DNA of 64,000 nucleotides from Pyropia yezoensis (taxonomy: Eukaryota > Rhodophyta > Bangiophyceae > Bangiales > Bangiaceae), in the NCBI GenBank assembly GCA_009829735.1, contig CM020619.1:7864375-7928374 (forward strand). Direction: 5' to 3'. Below are positions 49,641 through 61,326 of this stretch, piece after piece (position 1 is the stretch's first letter; every line of letters starts with the position of its first letter). Below the pieces are notes generated by a model that made no database searches, had not been told where the DNA came from, and saw only the letters and a program-made list of their open reading frames with translations. A program made the position numbers and the translations under genes.

Positions 49641-49900
49641 GCGCTCTTATCAAAGCTGGCGTATGCGCCGACACGTTGCTGATGTGCACGAAGGGTGGCG
49701 CCCCTACGTGTGCTCGGCCTGTGGCCGGGGCTTCTCTGACGCCTTCCCCTTCTGGGGGGGGACGTAGCGGGGCACACGTGCCGTGCATTAACGCGGAAAA
49801 GGGCGTTCTTGGGCCCTGGGGCCACATCACAGTGCAAGTGCAACGGGTCGCGCACGCCGTTACACGTCAAATCGGCCATCTGTAAGGGACAGGGTTCATG
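49640..49900 (+). pseudogene. C2H2 zinc-finger remnant
   Basis: The frame starting near 49640 reads SGKRSYQSWRMRRHVADVHE and then GWRPYVCSACGRGFSDAFPF, that is, the end of one C2H2 finger, a linker and the start of the next. A stop (tag) follows at 49765-49767; after a frame change RGTRAVH and later HVKSAI are like the His ends of further fingers. The expected Cys pair of the first finger is missing. It looks like a decayed zinc-finger host gene or transposon gene. Confidence 0.4.
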
Positions 49901-50103
49901 ACCCGCTGCGCTGTGGTACAGTATGTACGGCGGGGGTCTTTAGAGCTTGACTATGTACGAGCCTCCCCCCTTGGTCGGCGGGGCTCCCATTGATTCTTAC
50001 TGTTTAATTTTTCCTTCTACAAAGACGCGGTCGACTGCCCGGTGGGGTCCCCCCTCCGTCCCACGTCGACGAGCATGTCGGGTGGATGTACATACATGTC
50101 GGC

Positions 50104-50519
50104 TCACCCGCCGCCCCCGCCCGCCGCCCGCCGCTCCCCCCAGTGCCGGTACTCGGCGAGCGCCCATATGGGAAAGATGCTCCGATAGTTGGCATAGGTG
50201 ATCATGCAGTTCTTGTTAAACACCCCCGTGATGCGCTGCTGCGGCCAGTCGCCGCTCGGCTCCTGGGCGGCCGAAAGCCAGGCGGCGGCGGCAGCCAGGG
50301 CGGCCCCGTCGGGCCAGTCGGCCTTGGCCAGCGACGCGAGCGCCCAGGCGGTGTGGACCACCTGGCCGGCCGGCGCCTGCACGTACGTGCCGGTGACGCA
50401 GCTCTCGTAAGTTTCGCCCCACGCGCCGTCCGGCCGCTGGACAGAGGCGAGGAAGGCGCAGCCGGCGCGCAGGGCCTCCCCGTACGTGCCGCTGCCGCCA
50501 CTGGGTCGGCCGCCGACGC

Positions 50520-50556
<37 letters not shown>

Positions 50557-52626
50557 CCTGTCCCCAGCGCCGTCGCCACCCGCCAGGCCCTGAGGCAGGG
50601 GCGGCAGCACCACCCCCGCCGCGACGAGCGCGTCAATGGCGAAAAAGGCGGCGTACGTAAAGCACACCCCCCACGACCCATACCACGACCCGTCTGCCCG
50701 CTGCGCGCGCACCACAAACGCCACCCCCGACGCGATGGCGGCAGCCACCTCGGCGGCCCGGTACGTCGCGGCGTCCGGCCCCGCCACCGCGGCGGGCGCC
50801 GCGCGGTAGGCGAGCAGCGCCGTCACCGCCGCGGACGTGCACTCCACGTACGGGTAGTCAATCATAATGTCGCCAAACACCTCGGACGGGTTGAGCGCCT
50901 CCACCCACGCGTACGAGCGGGTGAGCTCGTAGGTGGCCCACCCGCCAGACCCGGGGTTATGGTAGGACAGCAGCATGTCCACCGCGTCGCGCAGGCGCGA
51001 CGGCTCCACCCCGCCAGGCGCCGTTGGCGGCGGAGCGGCGCCCGCGGCGGCCAGCGCCAGGGCGGCCTTTAGGCCCTCGGCGGTGCAGTCGGCAATCGGC
51101 CACCCGTGGTCGACGGTGGAGAAGGGCCACGCCCCCTTGGACGGGTGCCGGTAGTAGACCTTCCGGTCGGGCACGTCAGCCCGCACCTGGCTCACCTCCA
51201 CGTACGCGTGGGCGGCGCGGAGGGTCGCGCTGTCGCCCGTCACGCCCGCCCGCACCAGCGCCTGCGACGCAAACGCCGTGTCCCACAGCTGGCTCCCGTT
51301 GTAGCCTTGCATCTTCATCCCATCCTCGGCAAGCCACAGGTAGTCGCGGAGGCGGGCGGCGTGGGCGGCCACCCGCGGCGGCAGCGGGGAGCCCCGCCGG
51401 GGGGGCGGCGCCGGCAGGTCGTGCGCGAACCACTCGACCGCCATGTTGAGCGTCTTGTTGACGGGCCCAATGTCAATGTAGTGGGTGTTGGCGTCCTCCG
51501 CGCGGACGTGGCGGAGGGTCTCGTCGAGGGCGCGCCCGCGGAGCGCCGCCTTGCCCGGAAACGGCACCGCCTCGTACGCCGACAGCACCGCCCAGAGGGC
51601 CTTTTGTGCGACCGGCCGGTCGATAAACGTGTCGGTCGGGGAGCACCGGTTGCGGAGGGCGGGCCACGAGATGTCGGCGTAGCGCTCGACGTAGAGCTCC
51701 TCGCGGAGGGCGGCGGTGAGGGCGTCGCCTTCGTACGTTGCGCGGCGGCCGTAGAGGTAGCTCATGGGCAGGTACACCGCGCGGCAGTGGATCCAGTACC
51801 GCCCCGGGTGGACGGGCAGGGCGTAGGGGAGGAGCCACATCTCGGGCGTCAGCGGGTTGAGCCCCGTCCACTCGTAGACGCCCAGCAGGGCGAGCCAAAA
51901 CTTGCCCCACGAGGGGATCCCCGCGGCGCCCCCCGCGGCGAGCAGCCACCGCCGCGCCGCGGCCGGCACCGGCGCGTCGGCGGCAACGCCCAGCAGCCGG
52001 AGGGAGACGTAGCAGAGGGCGGTGCCGAAAACGGTCGACGGCCCCTCAATATGCAGCCCGTACCCCCCGTCCGCGGCGGCGTGGAGGGACAGGTAGCGCA
52101 CCATCTCGGCGGTCGTCGCGTCGCCCAGCGGCGTGCCACTCACGTACGCGACAATAATCAGGCCCGGGAGGAGGAAGAGGGGGCCCCCATAGTCCCCCGC
52201 CCAGTGGCCGTCGTGCATCTGGAGGGTGGAAAAGTAGGCCACGCCCCGCCGCAGCACCGCGTCCACGTCTGCCCCCGCCGCCGCCGACGGGGCGTCCAGC
52301 CGCAGCGCCGGGCGCGGCACGTCGGCGGCGCCGCCACCATCGCCGCCTGCCCCACCAGTCCCGGCGGCTCCGCCGGCGGCGGCGGCCGCCCCCGCCGCCG
52401 CCGCCCCAGACGGACAGCCGAGCAGCCCCGCCGCGGCGAGCGCCCGGAGCACCCGGTCGCCCGCGTGCGCCTGCGCGGCGCGGCCCGCCGCGTACTCGAC
52501 GCGCGCCGCGTCCACCGCCGCAACGACCGCCCGCGCGGCGTCGCCGTCGGGGGTGCCCGCGGGGGGGAGACCGCCGGTGGGCTCCTCCCACACCTGCCGC
52601 CCGCGGTCGGTGGTGAGGCGCCACAT
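50104..52626 (-). CDS. CAS1: Cycloartenol synthase (oxidosqualene cyclase)
   Basis: An 840-residue enzyme that cyclises 2,3-oxidosqualene to cycloartenol, the first sterol of the plant and algal route, at the ER membrane. ATG 52626 gives the typical start MWRLTTDRGRQVWEEP. The acid motif is in HGWPIADCTAEGLKAAL (about 508-520), with the proton-donating Asp of DCTAE. Repeated QW-type motifs (for example DGSWYGSWGVCFTYA and RPDGAWGETYESC) span the chain. Residues that make cycloartenol rather than lanosterol are all present: Tyr in MKMQGYNGSQLW (Y410 of Arabidopsis), and His and Ile of HGWPIAD (H477, I481). A poly-Gly loop of about 20 residues near 710 is specific to this copy. No intron. G-runs (C on the coding strand) lie upstream. 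Confidence 0.95.
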
Positions 52627-53943
52627 GGGGGCAGGAGGGGTTGGGCGACCCAGGCAGGGGGAGGGGATGGGGGGGAGGGGTGAGGGGTGAGGGGGGGAGC
52701 GAGTGAGAAGGGGGGGGCTGCGGAGGGGGGGGGGCGGGGAGGACACAGGCGCGGAGGGGAATGGGAAAGAGGATGGGCGGGGACGGGGACCTCTGTAAAC
52801 AGGCGGTGGGTAGAGGCGCAGCGGGGGGGGGGGGGCAGGGGATGGCGCACTGCCGGGAGGGGCGGATCAAGCGCGGGTGGGTGGACCGGGGTGCGAGAGG
52901 ACGCGCCCAGGACCAAGACACCGGAGGCTCCTGTTTTGTCTTCCACAGCTGCGCCTGCCACGCCCCCAAGCGGCGTTGCCTCGCGGCGGCCTCGCCCCCC
53001 CCCGATCCCCCCCCCTTGCCACTGTCCACTCAATGTCTCCACCTGTGCAATGTCTGCTGCGAGCTCCTTCAACCCTTTTCTTGCCCTCCCTCGTGGCCCT
53101 GCGACCTAAAAACACCCCGCCCCCCCGCCCGCTTTCTACTCCAGTTGCCGCGTCTCAGTCGAGACCTGGCCCAGTACGCCGCAAACGCCCCTCGCAGCAG
53201 CGTACTTCACCCGCCGGGTGGGGGTGGGGATATGGAAGGTTGCGTACATATCCGAGGGCGCAACCCCCGTAGAGCCACACAGCAACAAGAAGAAAAAGTA
53301 AAACAGACTCGACGCCCGACAGCGGCGCCTGCAGTCGCTCATCATTGCTTTGTTGACTTCTTCCACGGGGGTGGGCCGTGGGGGCCCTCGAGCGGGTGAG
53401 CTATCGATGCATGTAACCCCGCCGGCTGGTGGCCGCCCCACCCAACCACCCCCACTTCCCACCCACCCACGCCAGCACCGCCACCCGTCCACACCCGTCC
53501 CCCCCGGACCACTCCCCCACCACGCACTGGGGTCAGACCAGCGACGTAGACGCACGTAAGAAAAAACAACAGAAAAACAAGACCCCACGGCCGCCGCCAG
53601 AAAGGGGTGGGACAAAGGCAACACACACGAGCGGCGCGCGCGCCCGCCCGACGCCGCAGCCGGCGCAACGCTGCCCCGGGTCGACCCGCCGTGAGACGCT
53701 GCCCCGGGTCGACCCGCCGTGAGACGCTGCCCCCCACACTTTGATTACCAGCCGTCGGCAGTACCACCGCCGCAACGACCCGACCCCGCCATCCAGGCGC
53801 GCGCGGCCAACGCCCACCTGTCGCCACGGCGTCAAATAGGGGGGGAGGGGGGTGCGCGAGGACGCCGCCGTCGTGCGTGGGGCAACCACCGCTGCCACAG
53901 CGACGGCGTGTGAACGCACCACCCCACACCGTTGGATGGGCCA
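52627..53943. other. Region upstream of CAS, downstream of membrane-protein gene
   Basis: It carries the CAS promoter: C-runs on the coding strand lie at about 52723-52733 and 52822-52834. Farther on there are short open frames with no domain and the 28-bp tandem listed separately. Confidence 0.4.
53668..53733. repeat. 28-bp tandem repeat, 2.3 copies
   Basis: Two exact copies of a 28-bp unit beginning acgctgccccgggtcgaccc and a partial third. It contains a cgggtcgacccg palindrome-like core. Confidence 0.9.
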
Positions 53944-54447
53944 TCAAACCATGGCTGGGGACGAGCTTTTGCGCCCCCGGGCGCGCCCCCCCCCACAGCA
54001 CAGGGACCCACAGTTGACGAGGGCGCTCGCCAAAAACGCCGCCGCCGCCCCGTACATGGCGTAGAGCACCCATCGACGCCACGAGCCATTGGCAAAGCCC
54101 GCTTCGTTGGCGGCCTTGGCATACCGCGTGACGTACGCGCCGACGCCCACCCATCCGGCGCCGAGCAGCAGGGCGCCGACCCCCTCAATCGCGTCGGGAA
54201 GGCCACACAGGCAGCACGTTGCGCACGTGAGGAGGCTGATGACAAGGGAGCCCACCGCCGACGCGGCCGTCGCAACGTACGTGACCGTGCATATCCGCGC
54301 GTCGGTGACGCCGTTAATGCCGTCGAGGAGGCATGCCACCCCCGACCGGTTGCGTAGGAAGATGGTGACGATGGCGGCAATGAAGAGGGCGAGGCCAAAC
54401 TGGATGAGGTGGAGGACAAAGTCAACACCGGACTTGGCGGCGCCCAT
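53944..54447 (-). CDS. Small four-helix membrane protein
   Basis: A 167-residue protein with four hydrophobic segments. They are FVLHLIQFGLALFIAAIVTI, VTYVATAASAVGSLVISLLT, a Gly-rich GVGALLLGAGWVGVGAYV and WVLYAMYGAAAAFLASALVN. Cys residues cluster after helix 2 (CATCCLC) and after helix 4 (CGSLCCGGG). The tail is basic. Four helices with short loops and a short basic C-terminus recall MARVEL/CASP-like tetraspans, but no diagnostic motif is seen. The ATG at 54447 is the first Met before the first helix; the frame is open upstream but reads as low-complexity. G-runs follow it on the plus strand, that is, C-runs upstream of the gene. Confidence 0.72.
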   Translation of the reverse strand: MGAAKSGVDFVLHLIQFGLALFIAAIVTIFLRNRSGVACLLDGINGVTDARICTVTYVATAASAVGSLVISLLTCATCCLCGLPDAIEGVGALLLGAGWVGVGAYVTRYAKAANEAGFANGSWRRWVLYAMYGAAAAFLASALVNCGSLCCGGGRARGRKSSSPAMV

Positions 54448-55854
54448 GATGACCAGTGGGGGGAGGGGGGGAGGACAAGGGAGAGAAGGGGGGCCCAGAC
54501 GGGGGGGGGCTGACGGGTGGGAGAGCGGACGTAGCGCAGGGGATGAAGAGCAGAGATGAGAAGAGGAGAGAGGAGCCAAGGGTGGGAAGCGAAGGAAGGT
54601 TGGGGGGGGTGGTGAAAAAGAGAGGGGTGGACGCGATGACGGGAACGAGGACGTTGGGAGGGAGCAAGCGGACGGTGCGAACGGCGCGGGGCCTGCCGCT
54701 GGAGAAACGCAACCCCCGCCGTGACAGTGCCACGTGCCGCGCGCCCGCGTGCACTGCTGCACGCCCAAAGCCCGCATTCGAGGGGGTGTCGCCCTGACAG
54801 GGTCCCCGACCTTGTCTCCCCTCCCACGCTCCCACAGTGAGTGCGGCTCCCAAGAGGAGCCGATTCGGTGCCGTTGGCTAGCAAGGTGCCCAGCGGATCG
54901 ATGGGGCCCGTGGCGGGAAGCCTGTCGCCCATTGGCCGTCGGCCGTCCCAGTGCTCGCCTCTGAGTGTCCGCCAGAGGCGAGGTACAGCAAGGATGCTGT
55001 GCGGGCAGCGGAACGGATCGCCCAGCAGCCCACAAGAGTGGACACAAGGTGTGACTGCGGTCAGTCCGTCCATGTAACTGAATTGCTACAGGAGTCGATT
55101 ACCAAACCGAAGTAGTTGTATGTACTTGTTATAAATCACATGACTATTGGATACTGGAAAAGCCACTGCTGCAGGGTTGCGACTTTCACCCGAATATCCC
55201 AAGCGTTCGGTCATTAAGGTGCAAAGGCAAAAACCGAAGCCGAAGCGATCGCTTCGTCGTACAGCTTTCTTACACTAATTTTCAAAACGTTTTAAGGAAC
55301 GAGGAGCCCGGCACCGACCAGGAATGCTCATACAGTACACGCTTCCTGAGAATGACCGCCTCACTGCCGCCACTCCGACCGTGTGGGAGAGCGCATGGCC
55401 AGCCGCCGCGGCGCCCGGCCGAAGAAGCTTGACCGACGCCAGGAAAACGCTCGCTGGGCTTGCGTACGCTGGGCGAGGACCCTCTTAGGTGCCCCCTCGT
55501 TGAGAGGCGGTCCAAGACATGTGGCAAGCTTGTGGCGTGAGTTTGTGGCGTCTCGTGGCGTGATTTAGTTGGCTGTTGCGCTTCACGAGTCCCGCCCCTC
55601 CGCCACAACCTATACCACAAACTCGAGGACCGTTGTTAAGGATCTGGGCTGGAGCCATGTGGCGAGTGCGCTTAGTTTGTCTATGCACGTGCAGGTAACT
55701 GCGTACTTCACTGCCGCCCCCCCCCCCTCCCCCCCTCCTCCCATGCACTCTGTCTTCCGCCATTTTCTGACTGCCGCCAGCACTGTTGCCGCGGGCCAAC
55801 CTTGGCCCGTGCGTGCTTGCTGGCGGGTGCCCTGGGCACCCCTTGCGTGGAGGG
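54448..55854. other. Intergenic region before the retroelement
   Basis: The first 400 bp are the upstream region of the membrane-protein gene. Bases 55070-55300 are AT-rich. No gene is supported. A C-run lies at 55719-55728. Confidence 0.4.
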
Positions 55855-55952
55855 GGGAGAGAGAGGGGGGGCGCGGTCTCATAAGCCCGCGGCGCGAGCG
55901 GTGCGGACTGCCGGTTTGTCCCGGCACGTCCGCCCCTTCTCCCGCGGCGGCA
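55855..55952 (+). repeat. Left direct repeat of the DIRS element
   Basis: Shares with 59009-59104 a run starting gggagagagagggggggcgc and ending cccttctcccgcggcgg, in the same orientation, with about a dozen differences by eye. Confidence 0.75.
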
Positions 55953-58900
55953 CCACCCGCCGCGCGAGCAGGGCATATCCCAGGCCGCGTGCCTGTGGCT
56001 TCGACGCATTCTCTCGCAGGGGCCTACCCCGGCGATGGGCTCCAACGACGGTGACGCGTCAACCGCGTCCACCCAGGCGCAAGTTATCTCTGATCTTCAG
56101 GCGAAGCTGCAGGCCGCGGAGGCGGCTGTGACGGCCCTCCAGGCCGTTGTTGATGCAGACGCCGAGAAGGTCCCGCCGGCCGCGCCGGCCCAAGCTCCCG
56201 TTCTCGCCGGGAAACCTGGCGGCAGCGGAGCAGTCGGCGGTGGTGTCGCCGCTGATGCCGGCGGCGGCAAGGGCAGCAGGCAGGCAGCCAAAAGCCGCCT
56301 TCGGGGCGGTGGTGGCGGCGACGAGTCGGGACGGTCCAGGTCGTCCTCCGGCGCTGGCCGAGGCGGGGGTGGGCGCCCCTCGCCGCCGTCCTCCTCGTCC
56401 TCGGATGAGCCAGAGCTCCACCACGCCGTCTTTGATGACATTGACGCGATCAAGATCGGACGACCTGGTGTCTTCCTCAAGGACTTCGATCTTCCCCGGC
56501 GCGTCACCCGCCCAGGGGGACTTCCGGTCCCCATCGAGCCCAGCGAGGTCGAGTTTCGGGCCACTTTTGCAGACAATGTGCGAGACCGGATGGAGGCCAC
56601 CTCCCTGTACCAAGTCCGTTATTGGCTCCAGGAAGCCATCCACGGGGCCACCCATGCCTACCACCAGCACGGGATCTACACGCCGAACGAGCTCGAGGAG
56701 TGCCTCGGCGGGCTCTTCATCTACCTCAAGCGCATCCACCGCACTGACGTCAAGCGGTTTGACTTCCTTTAGTGCCCTTCGGTCATAGATACGTTGACCA
56801 AGGGCATTTACATCCCCTGGACGAGGACCCCTCCTCGCTCGCGGAGCAAGGAGTACTCAGTGGCCCCGGCGGACCCGGAATACCTGGAGAGAGAAATAGC
56901 GCGTGGGCTGCAGCGCGGCTTTTACCGCGAGCTAACGACAAAAGAGGCCGCTCAAGCCCACTGCATCGAGGGCGAGTTCGTCGTGACCTCCGCGGGCAAG
57001 CAGCGGATGGTCATTGACTACCGCCTCACCAACCCCTACCTGGCCGACAGGCGCTTCAAGTACGAGTCGTTGTTCGACCTAGCGCCGCAATAGCGGCCAG
57101 GGGACGCGTTGCTTTCGTGGGACATATCGGACGCGTTCTTCCATTTGGAGATCCGCCCGGCGGACCGCAAACATCTGTGCTTCACGGCGTTAGGGCGGGT
57201 GTTCGAGCCTGTCGTGATGCCGTTTGGCCTGCGGTTGGCCCCGTACTACTGGAAGAAGGTGTGCCGGCCGGTGGTAGCCGAGCTGCGGCGCCTGGGCCTC
57301 CGCATAATGGCCTACGTGGACGACTTCGGCGGGGCCCCCCCGTCGGCTCCCGACCATGCGGTGACGAAGAAGGAAGCCCTTGCGGGTGGGGACATGCGCG
57401 GAACCTGTTGGCCAACCTGGGGCTCAGCCCCCACCCGCGCAAGGGCGTATGGGATGGCCCAACCGCGTTGCCTTTGCTAGGTCACGTGGTGAACACGGCC
57501 AGAGGGCTCTTCATGTTGAAGCCCGACCGGGCGGCCAAGATCATGTCGGCAGGCGCCTGCCTTTTGGGCCGAGCGGCACGCCACGGGCGGTGGGTCAAGG
57601 CTCGCTCGCTACGCCGGTTTGGTGGGCTGGCCGTCTCGTCGTCGCTGTCCGTGATGTCAGCGCGGTTCCACCTGCGATCCCTTTACTCAACTCTCGGCCG
57701 CACCCAGATGGGGTGCGTCCGCCTCTCGCACCAAGATGTGCGAGATTGGGGGTGGCGGGCGGCGCTGACGACGCACGCGGGGTTTGGCCGTGCCCTTTGG
57801 TCCTCTGCCCCATCCCACACGATGCACACGGACGCCAGCCTCTCTGGATGGGGGGCCGTGTTAGACCACGCGATGCCGGCAAGAGGACTTTACGTTCCCG
57901 CCTACCGCGGGGCCCACATCAACCTCTTGGAGCTGGTGACTGTCCGCCTGGGGCTGCAGAGCTTCCGGTGTTTTCTGTCGCGACGGCACACGTAGTTGCT
58001 GCTGAAGTCGGACTCGACCGTCAAGGTGGGCGCTGTCAACGCAATGGCGTCCAAGTCGCCCGTGATCATGGAGGAGCTGCGGCGGCTACACGCGCTCTGC
58101 CATACGTGAGGGATCCATATACGAGCGGAGCATCTCCAAAGTGCATTCAACGCCTACGCAGACCGGCTTAGCCGCGAAGGGGATTCCACCGACTGGACGT
58201 TTCTTCGGCGATGGCGTTTCGAGACCTGTAATTGCGTGTCGGCCCCCACACCGTGGACTGGTTCGCCTCGGCAAGCAACGCGCGATGTAGCCTGTGCTCC
58301 ACCAAGGACTGATCGCTGGGGTGCGAGGGCGTGAACGCGTTGAAGCACGACGGGCGCGGGGAAAATGGGTGGGCGAACCCCCCTTTCAACTTGGTGTCGG
58401 CGGTAGTAGACAAGGCGATCCGCTCCGGCTGCGCTCTCACCCTCGTGGTGCCGCGCTGGCGCGCGCAGCCCTGGTATTGGCGCGCGGTCGAGGCGTGCAC
58501 CTCTCACTTGCAGCTGACAGAGACGTTGTCGCACCGCCCCATAACGACAAGCACCCAGGCGGTGTTCAAGCCGTCGTGGGGCGTGGACGTCTTTCGCTTC
58601 TCAGGAGCCCAGCTCCGCAAGCGGCCGCCCTACGCTTTGATCGCTTAGTTGCCAAGTACGCTGGCCGTCACCTGGTGGCCCACGACGGGGCCCAGCGTGC
58701 CCGCGCCCTCCTCTCTGCCGCCTACACTGACAACACCAAGCGGACATACACGGCCGCCTGGGACCGCTTCGCCGCCTACTGCCGCGAGGAGAATCTGCGC
58801 GCCCTACCCGCTCACTACACGACGGTGGCCGGCTACGTGGGGCAGACGCACGAGCGTGGCACCGTGTCCGCCTCGTCGATGGGCTCCTACCTTTCCCCAC

Positions 58901-59008
58901 TGGACACCATCCACGAGCTGGCGGGCTACGAGCCCCCGACGGCCCACCCTATCTTCCAGCGGCTGCGCAAGGGCTACCTGCGCATGACTGCGGCGGGGGT
59001 GGGCACGC

Positions 59009-59104
59009 GGGAGAGAGAGGGGGGGCGCGGCTCATATGCCCGTGGTTCGAGTGGTGCGGGCTGCCGGTTTGGCCCGGCACGTCCGCCCCTTCTCCCGCGG
59101 CGGC
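59009..59104 (+). repeat. Right direct repeat of the DIRS element
   Basis: The partner of 55855-55952. It begins at the end of the recombinase-like region. Sequence outside the two copies is unrelated. Confidence 0.75.
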
Positions 59105-59118
59105 CCACCCGCCCCCGC

Positions 59119-61178
59119 TTGCGCTTACCGTTTCTTGGCGGTCTTGGCAGGCGCCATCCGCCCGTCGTTCTTCTTCGTCCTTCCCGACCTTGGCCACGCC
59201 TCAGGTCGCCTTTCGGGCTTCCGAGGTGTGCCTGGCGAGGAGTATGTTTGTCTCGTTCTCACTCTCGGAATTGTTGGAGTCCTTCGGGAATAGAGCTGCG
59301 TCAACTGGCTTTCCTGGCTTTGCCCCGAAGGATGGTTACGCGGCGGCAGCGCGTGACGGTCCTCCACTGAGGAAGTGGCCTCCATGATAGCGGACTTAAG
59401 TGATAATGGAGCACAAGTGAACAAATGTTTTCAAAAAGACCAGCTTGGTTGCTCGCCGCTGGCAATTCGAACTGCCTGGGTCCCTGCCGCCTCTCCACCA
59501 ACGTCCACTTGCCCCCATCCGGGGGGTAGCTCGTCTGCGGCGCGCAGCATTTCAACAGAGATCACCCGCGGGTGTATCGCGTCAGGGCACGGAGAACCTG
59601 AGACAGCGATAAGGCGGGCTGTTGCGGTTCGTGCGGGCGTGGCGCGCCAGAATGATGAGGAGGACAAGTTTTACTGGACATTTGGGGTCGAAGGGAGACC
59701 GGGCGGGTGAGGGGACGTATTTCTCGCCGGGCGGCGCGGGCATGACGCCTGGGGAGGTCTGTGGCAGGCTTTCTGGAAGGATTGGGGAGCAGCGGGGTTT
59801 CGGCACGACAGCCAGGTGAGTGTGTACCGAAAAGCCACCGAGATGTCCTCCTACTTAGCGTCCGTTCCTCGCTCATAGGAGGTTACCGATATGAAGCGTA
59901 GTATGGCATTTACGAGGGTGGCAAGGAGAGCCAACCCGGAGCAGCTCAACTGTCGGCGTGGGGCCTCGGTCGGTGCAGCATGTGTGTCGAGGTGCTACCG
60001 ACAGGCCCCACCCGAGTGAAAAAGCTCCAGATAGCTGCGCCTATTAAAAGAGCTGCCTGGATGCCGTGCAAGCTTGGCAGGTTGACAATACGCACTGAGA
60101 AAAAAACACTTCATAACAATTAATTGGATCACTCAGCCACAAAACCGCATGTTTTGGGCAGCCCAAGCCCATGTGGCGCCCTGTTTATGTACAAGGTGAT
60201 GTGGAGCCTGGTCACACCACCGCTGTCTTCTCTTGCGGCGAGCTTCAGCGAGTGCCGCTGCATTGACACGCCATGTTGGCGCCATGCAAGAGTCACTCGT
60301 CCTCTGCCGAAGGGGCGCGAGCATTGTTCGGCGCTCCCTCTCGGACGAGGCAGTCGACCATGACGATCGAAACTTGTTACATCTTACACGACTCGTGGAA
60401 ACATGCTCGCCATGTGCACTTAGTGCGAGTCGCTTTCGGCCGAGTCCATCCCGCGTTCGGGTGAATCGACCCCAATTCAAAAGTCGATACTGAAACTGAT
60501 TTACCCTCCCCGACTTCGTCGCAACCAGGGGTTGTCAAGCGTACCACAATCGGTCAAGCGTACGAGTATCGAGAGATTTTCGACATCAGCGAACTTGTAT
60601 CAGCGTGCCGTAGACTGCGAGCAAGCGACTCTTGTAAACTCGCCTGAAGAAGCGTAGTTTCCTCACGTATTTTCATTCCATGATATCTTGCAAGAGTGCT
60701 GTCGAAAGTCGCACAAACAGCGTACCACAGGCGTCCTTTTTGGCAAAATGGTCAGAACGAAGGCTCACAAGACTTCCTCAGTGCCATGAATTCTCCAATC
60801 GCTATAAATGCAGCTGATATCAGTCCGAGAAACGATGGTAATTACGCGCTGGCCGTCATGTTCTGCCCGTCAGTGTACCTGGCAACAGTACATTCAAGCA
60901 TGATAATTTAGCGTACATTTTGGCCTCTGGAATGCGCGTATGCGTCCCAGGCGCATTTGGAGACTTTTCAGAGCGTATGTGTAGTACGCTAAAGGAATAC
61001 GCGCGTAATATGCTTGTTTTGACTACGCTTGGCAACCCCTGGTCGCAACCCTACACGGCGGTCGCGCCAGCACGGGAAGGCGCGCACATTGCACTTCCGC
61101 AAAGTCTGTAGAGATCCTCAACTTGTTCCAGACTCGGTCCCAGACTCTGAGAATGTATTTGGACTCGTCAGCGGAACA
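59119..61178. other. Gene-poor region, GC falling
   Basis: No gene is supported. Short frames (under 120 codons) on both strands lack domains. From about 59820 the GC content drops sharply compared with the rest of the window, which suggests old repeat DNA. Confidence 0.4.
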
Positions 61179-61219
61179 CAGAGAGACTCCCGTGCTCTCC
61201 GTGACACCCAGAGCGTTTG

Positions 61220-61253
61220 AGGCCCTTTTGCAGCTCCGCTTCGTATAACCATA
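61220..61253 (+). repeat. Left terminal inverted repeat
   Basis: 34 bp; the inverted partner is 61846-61879 with four mismatches. Confidence 0.75.
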
Positions 61254-61326
61254 TCGTCGCTCTGATTAGTCGAACGCGTTATATGGGCGTTATAACGGTA
61301 CGCGATACGCGGCCGGCCCGCGTATG

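Larger units (their letters stand above)
55855..59118 (+). mobile_element. Broken DIRS-type retroelement
   Basis: A fossil element of the DIRS order (tyrosine-recombinase retroelements). Parts in order: a gag-like region with a coiled N-terminus (from about 56035), reverse transcriptase (about 56800-57480; YVDDF-type catalytic motif MAYVDDFGG), RNase H (about 57800-58180; HTDASLSGWGAV), a methyltransferase-like domain with an NPPF motif (about 58370) as known from DIRS elements, and the N-terminal part of a tyrosine recombinase (about 58650-58990; TDNTKRTYTAAWDRFAAYC). The catalytic half of the recombinase is not seen before the right-hand repeat. The coding part looks broken, with roughly half a dozen interruptions. 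Direct repeats of about 97 bp flank it. Their roughly 85-90% identity by eye suggests moderate age. Confidence 0.75.

Noticed and set aside
48240-49885. Several 300-460-codon frames on both strands.
   Set aside because: All are open because of the GC extreme. None has a domain except the short zinc-finger remnant, which is in another frame.
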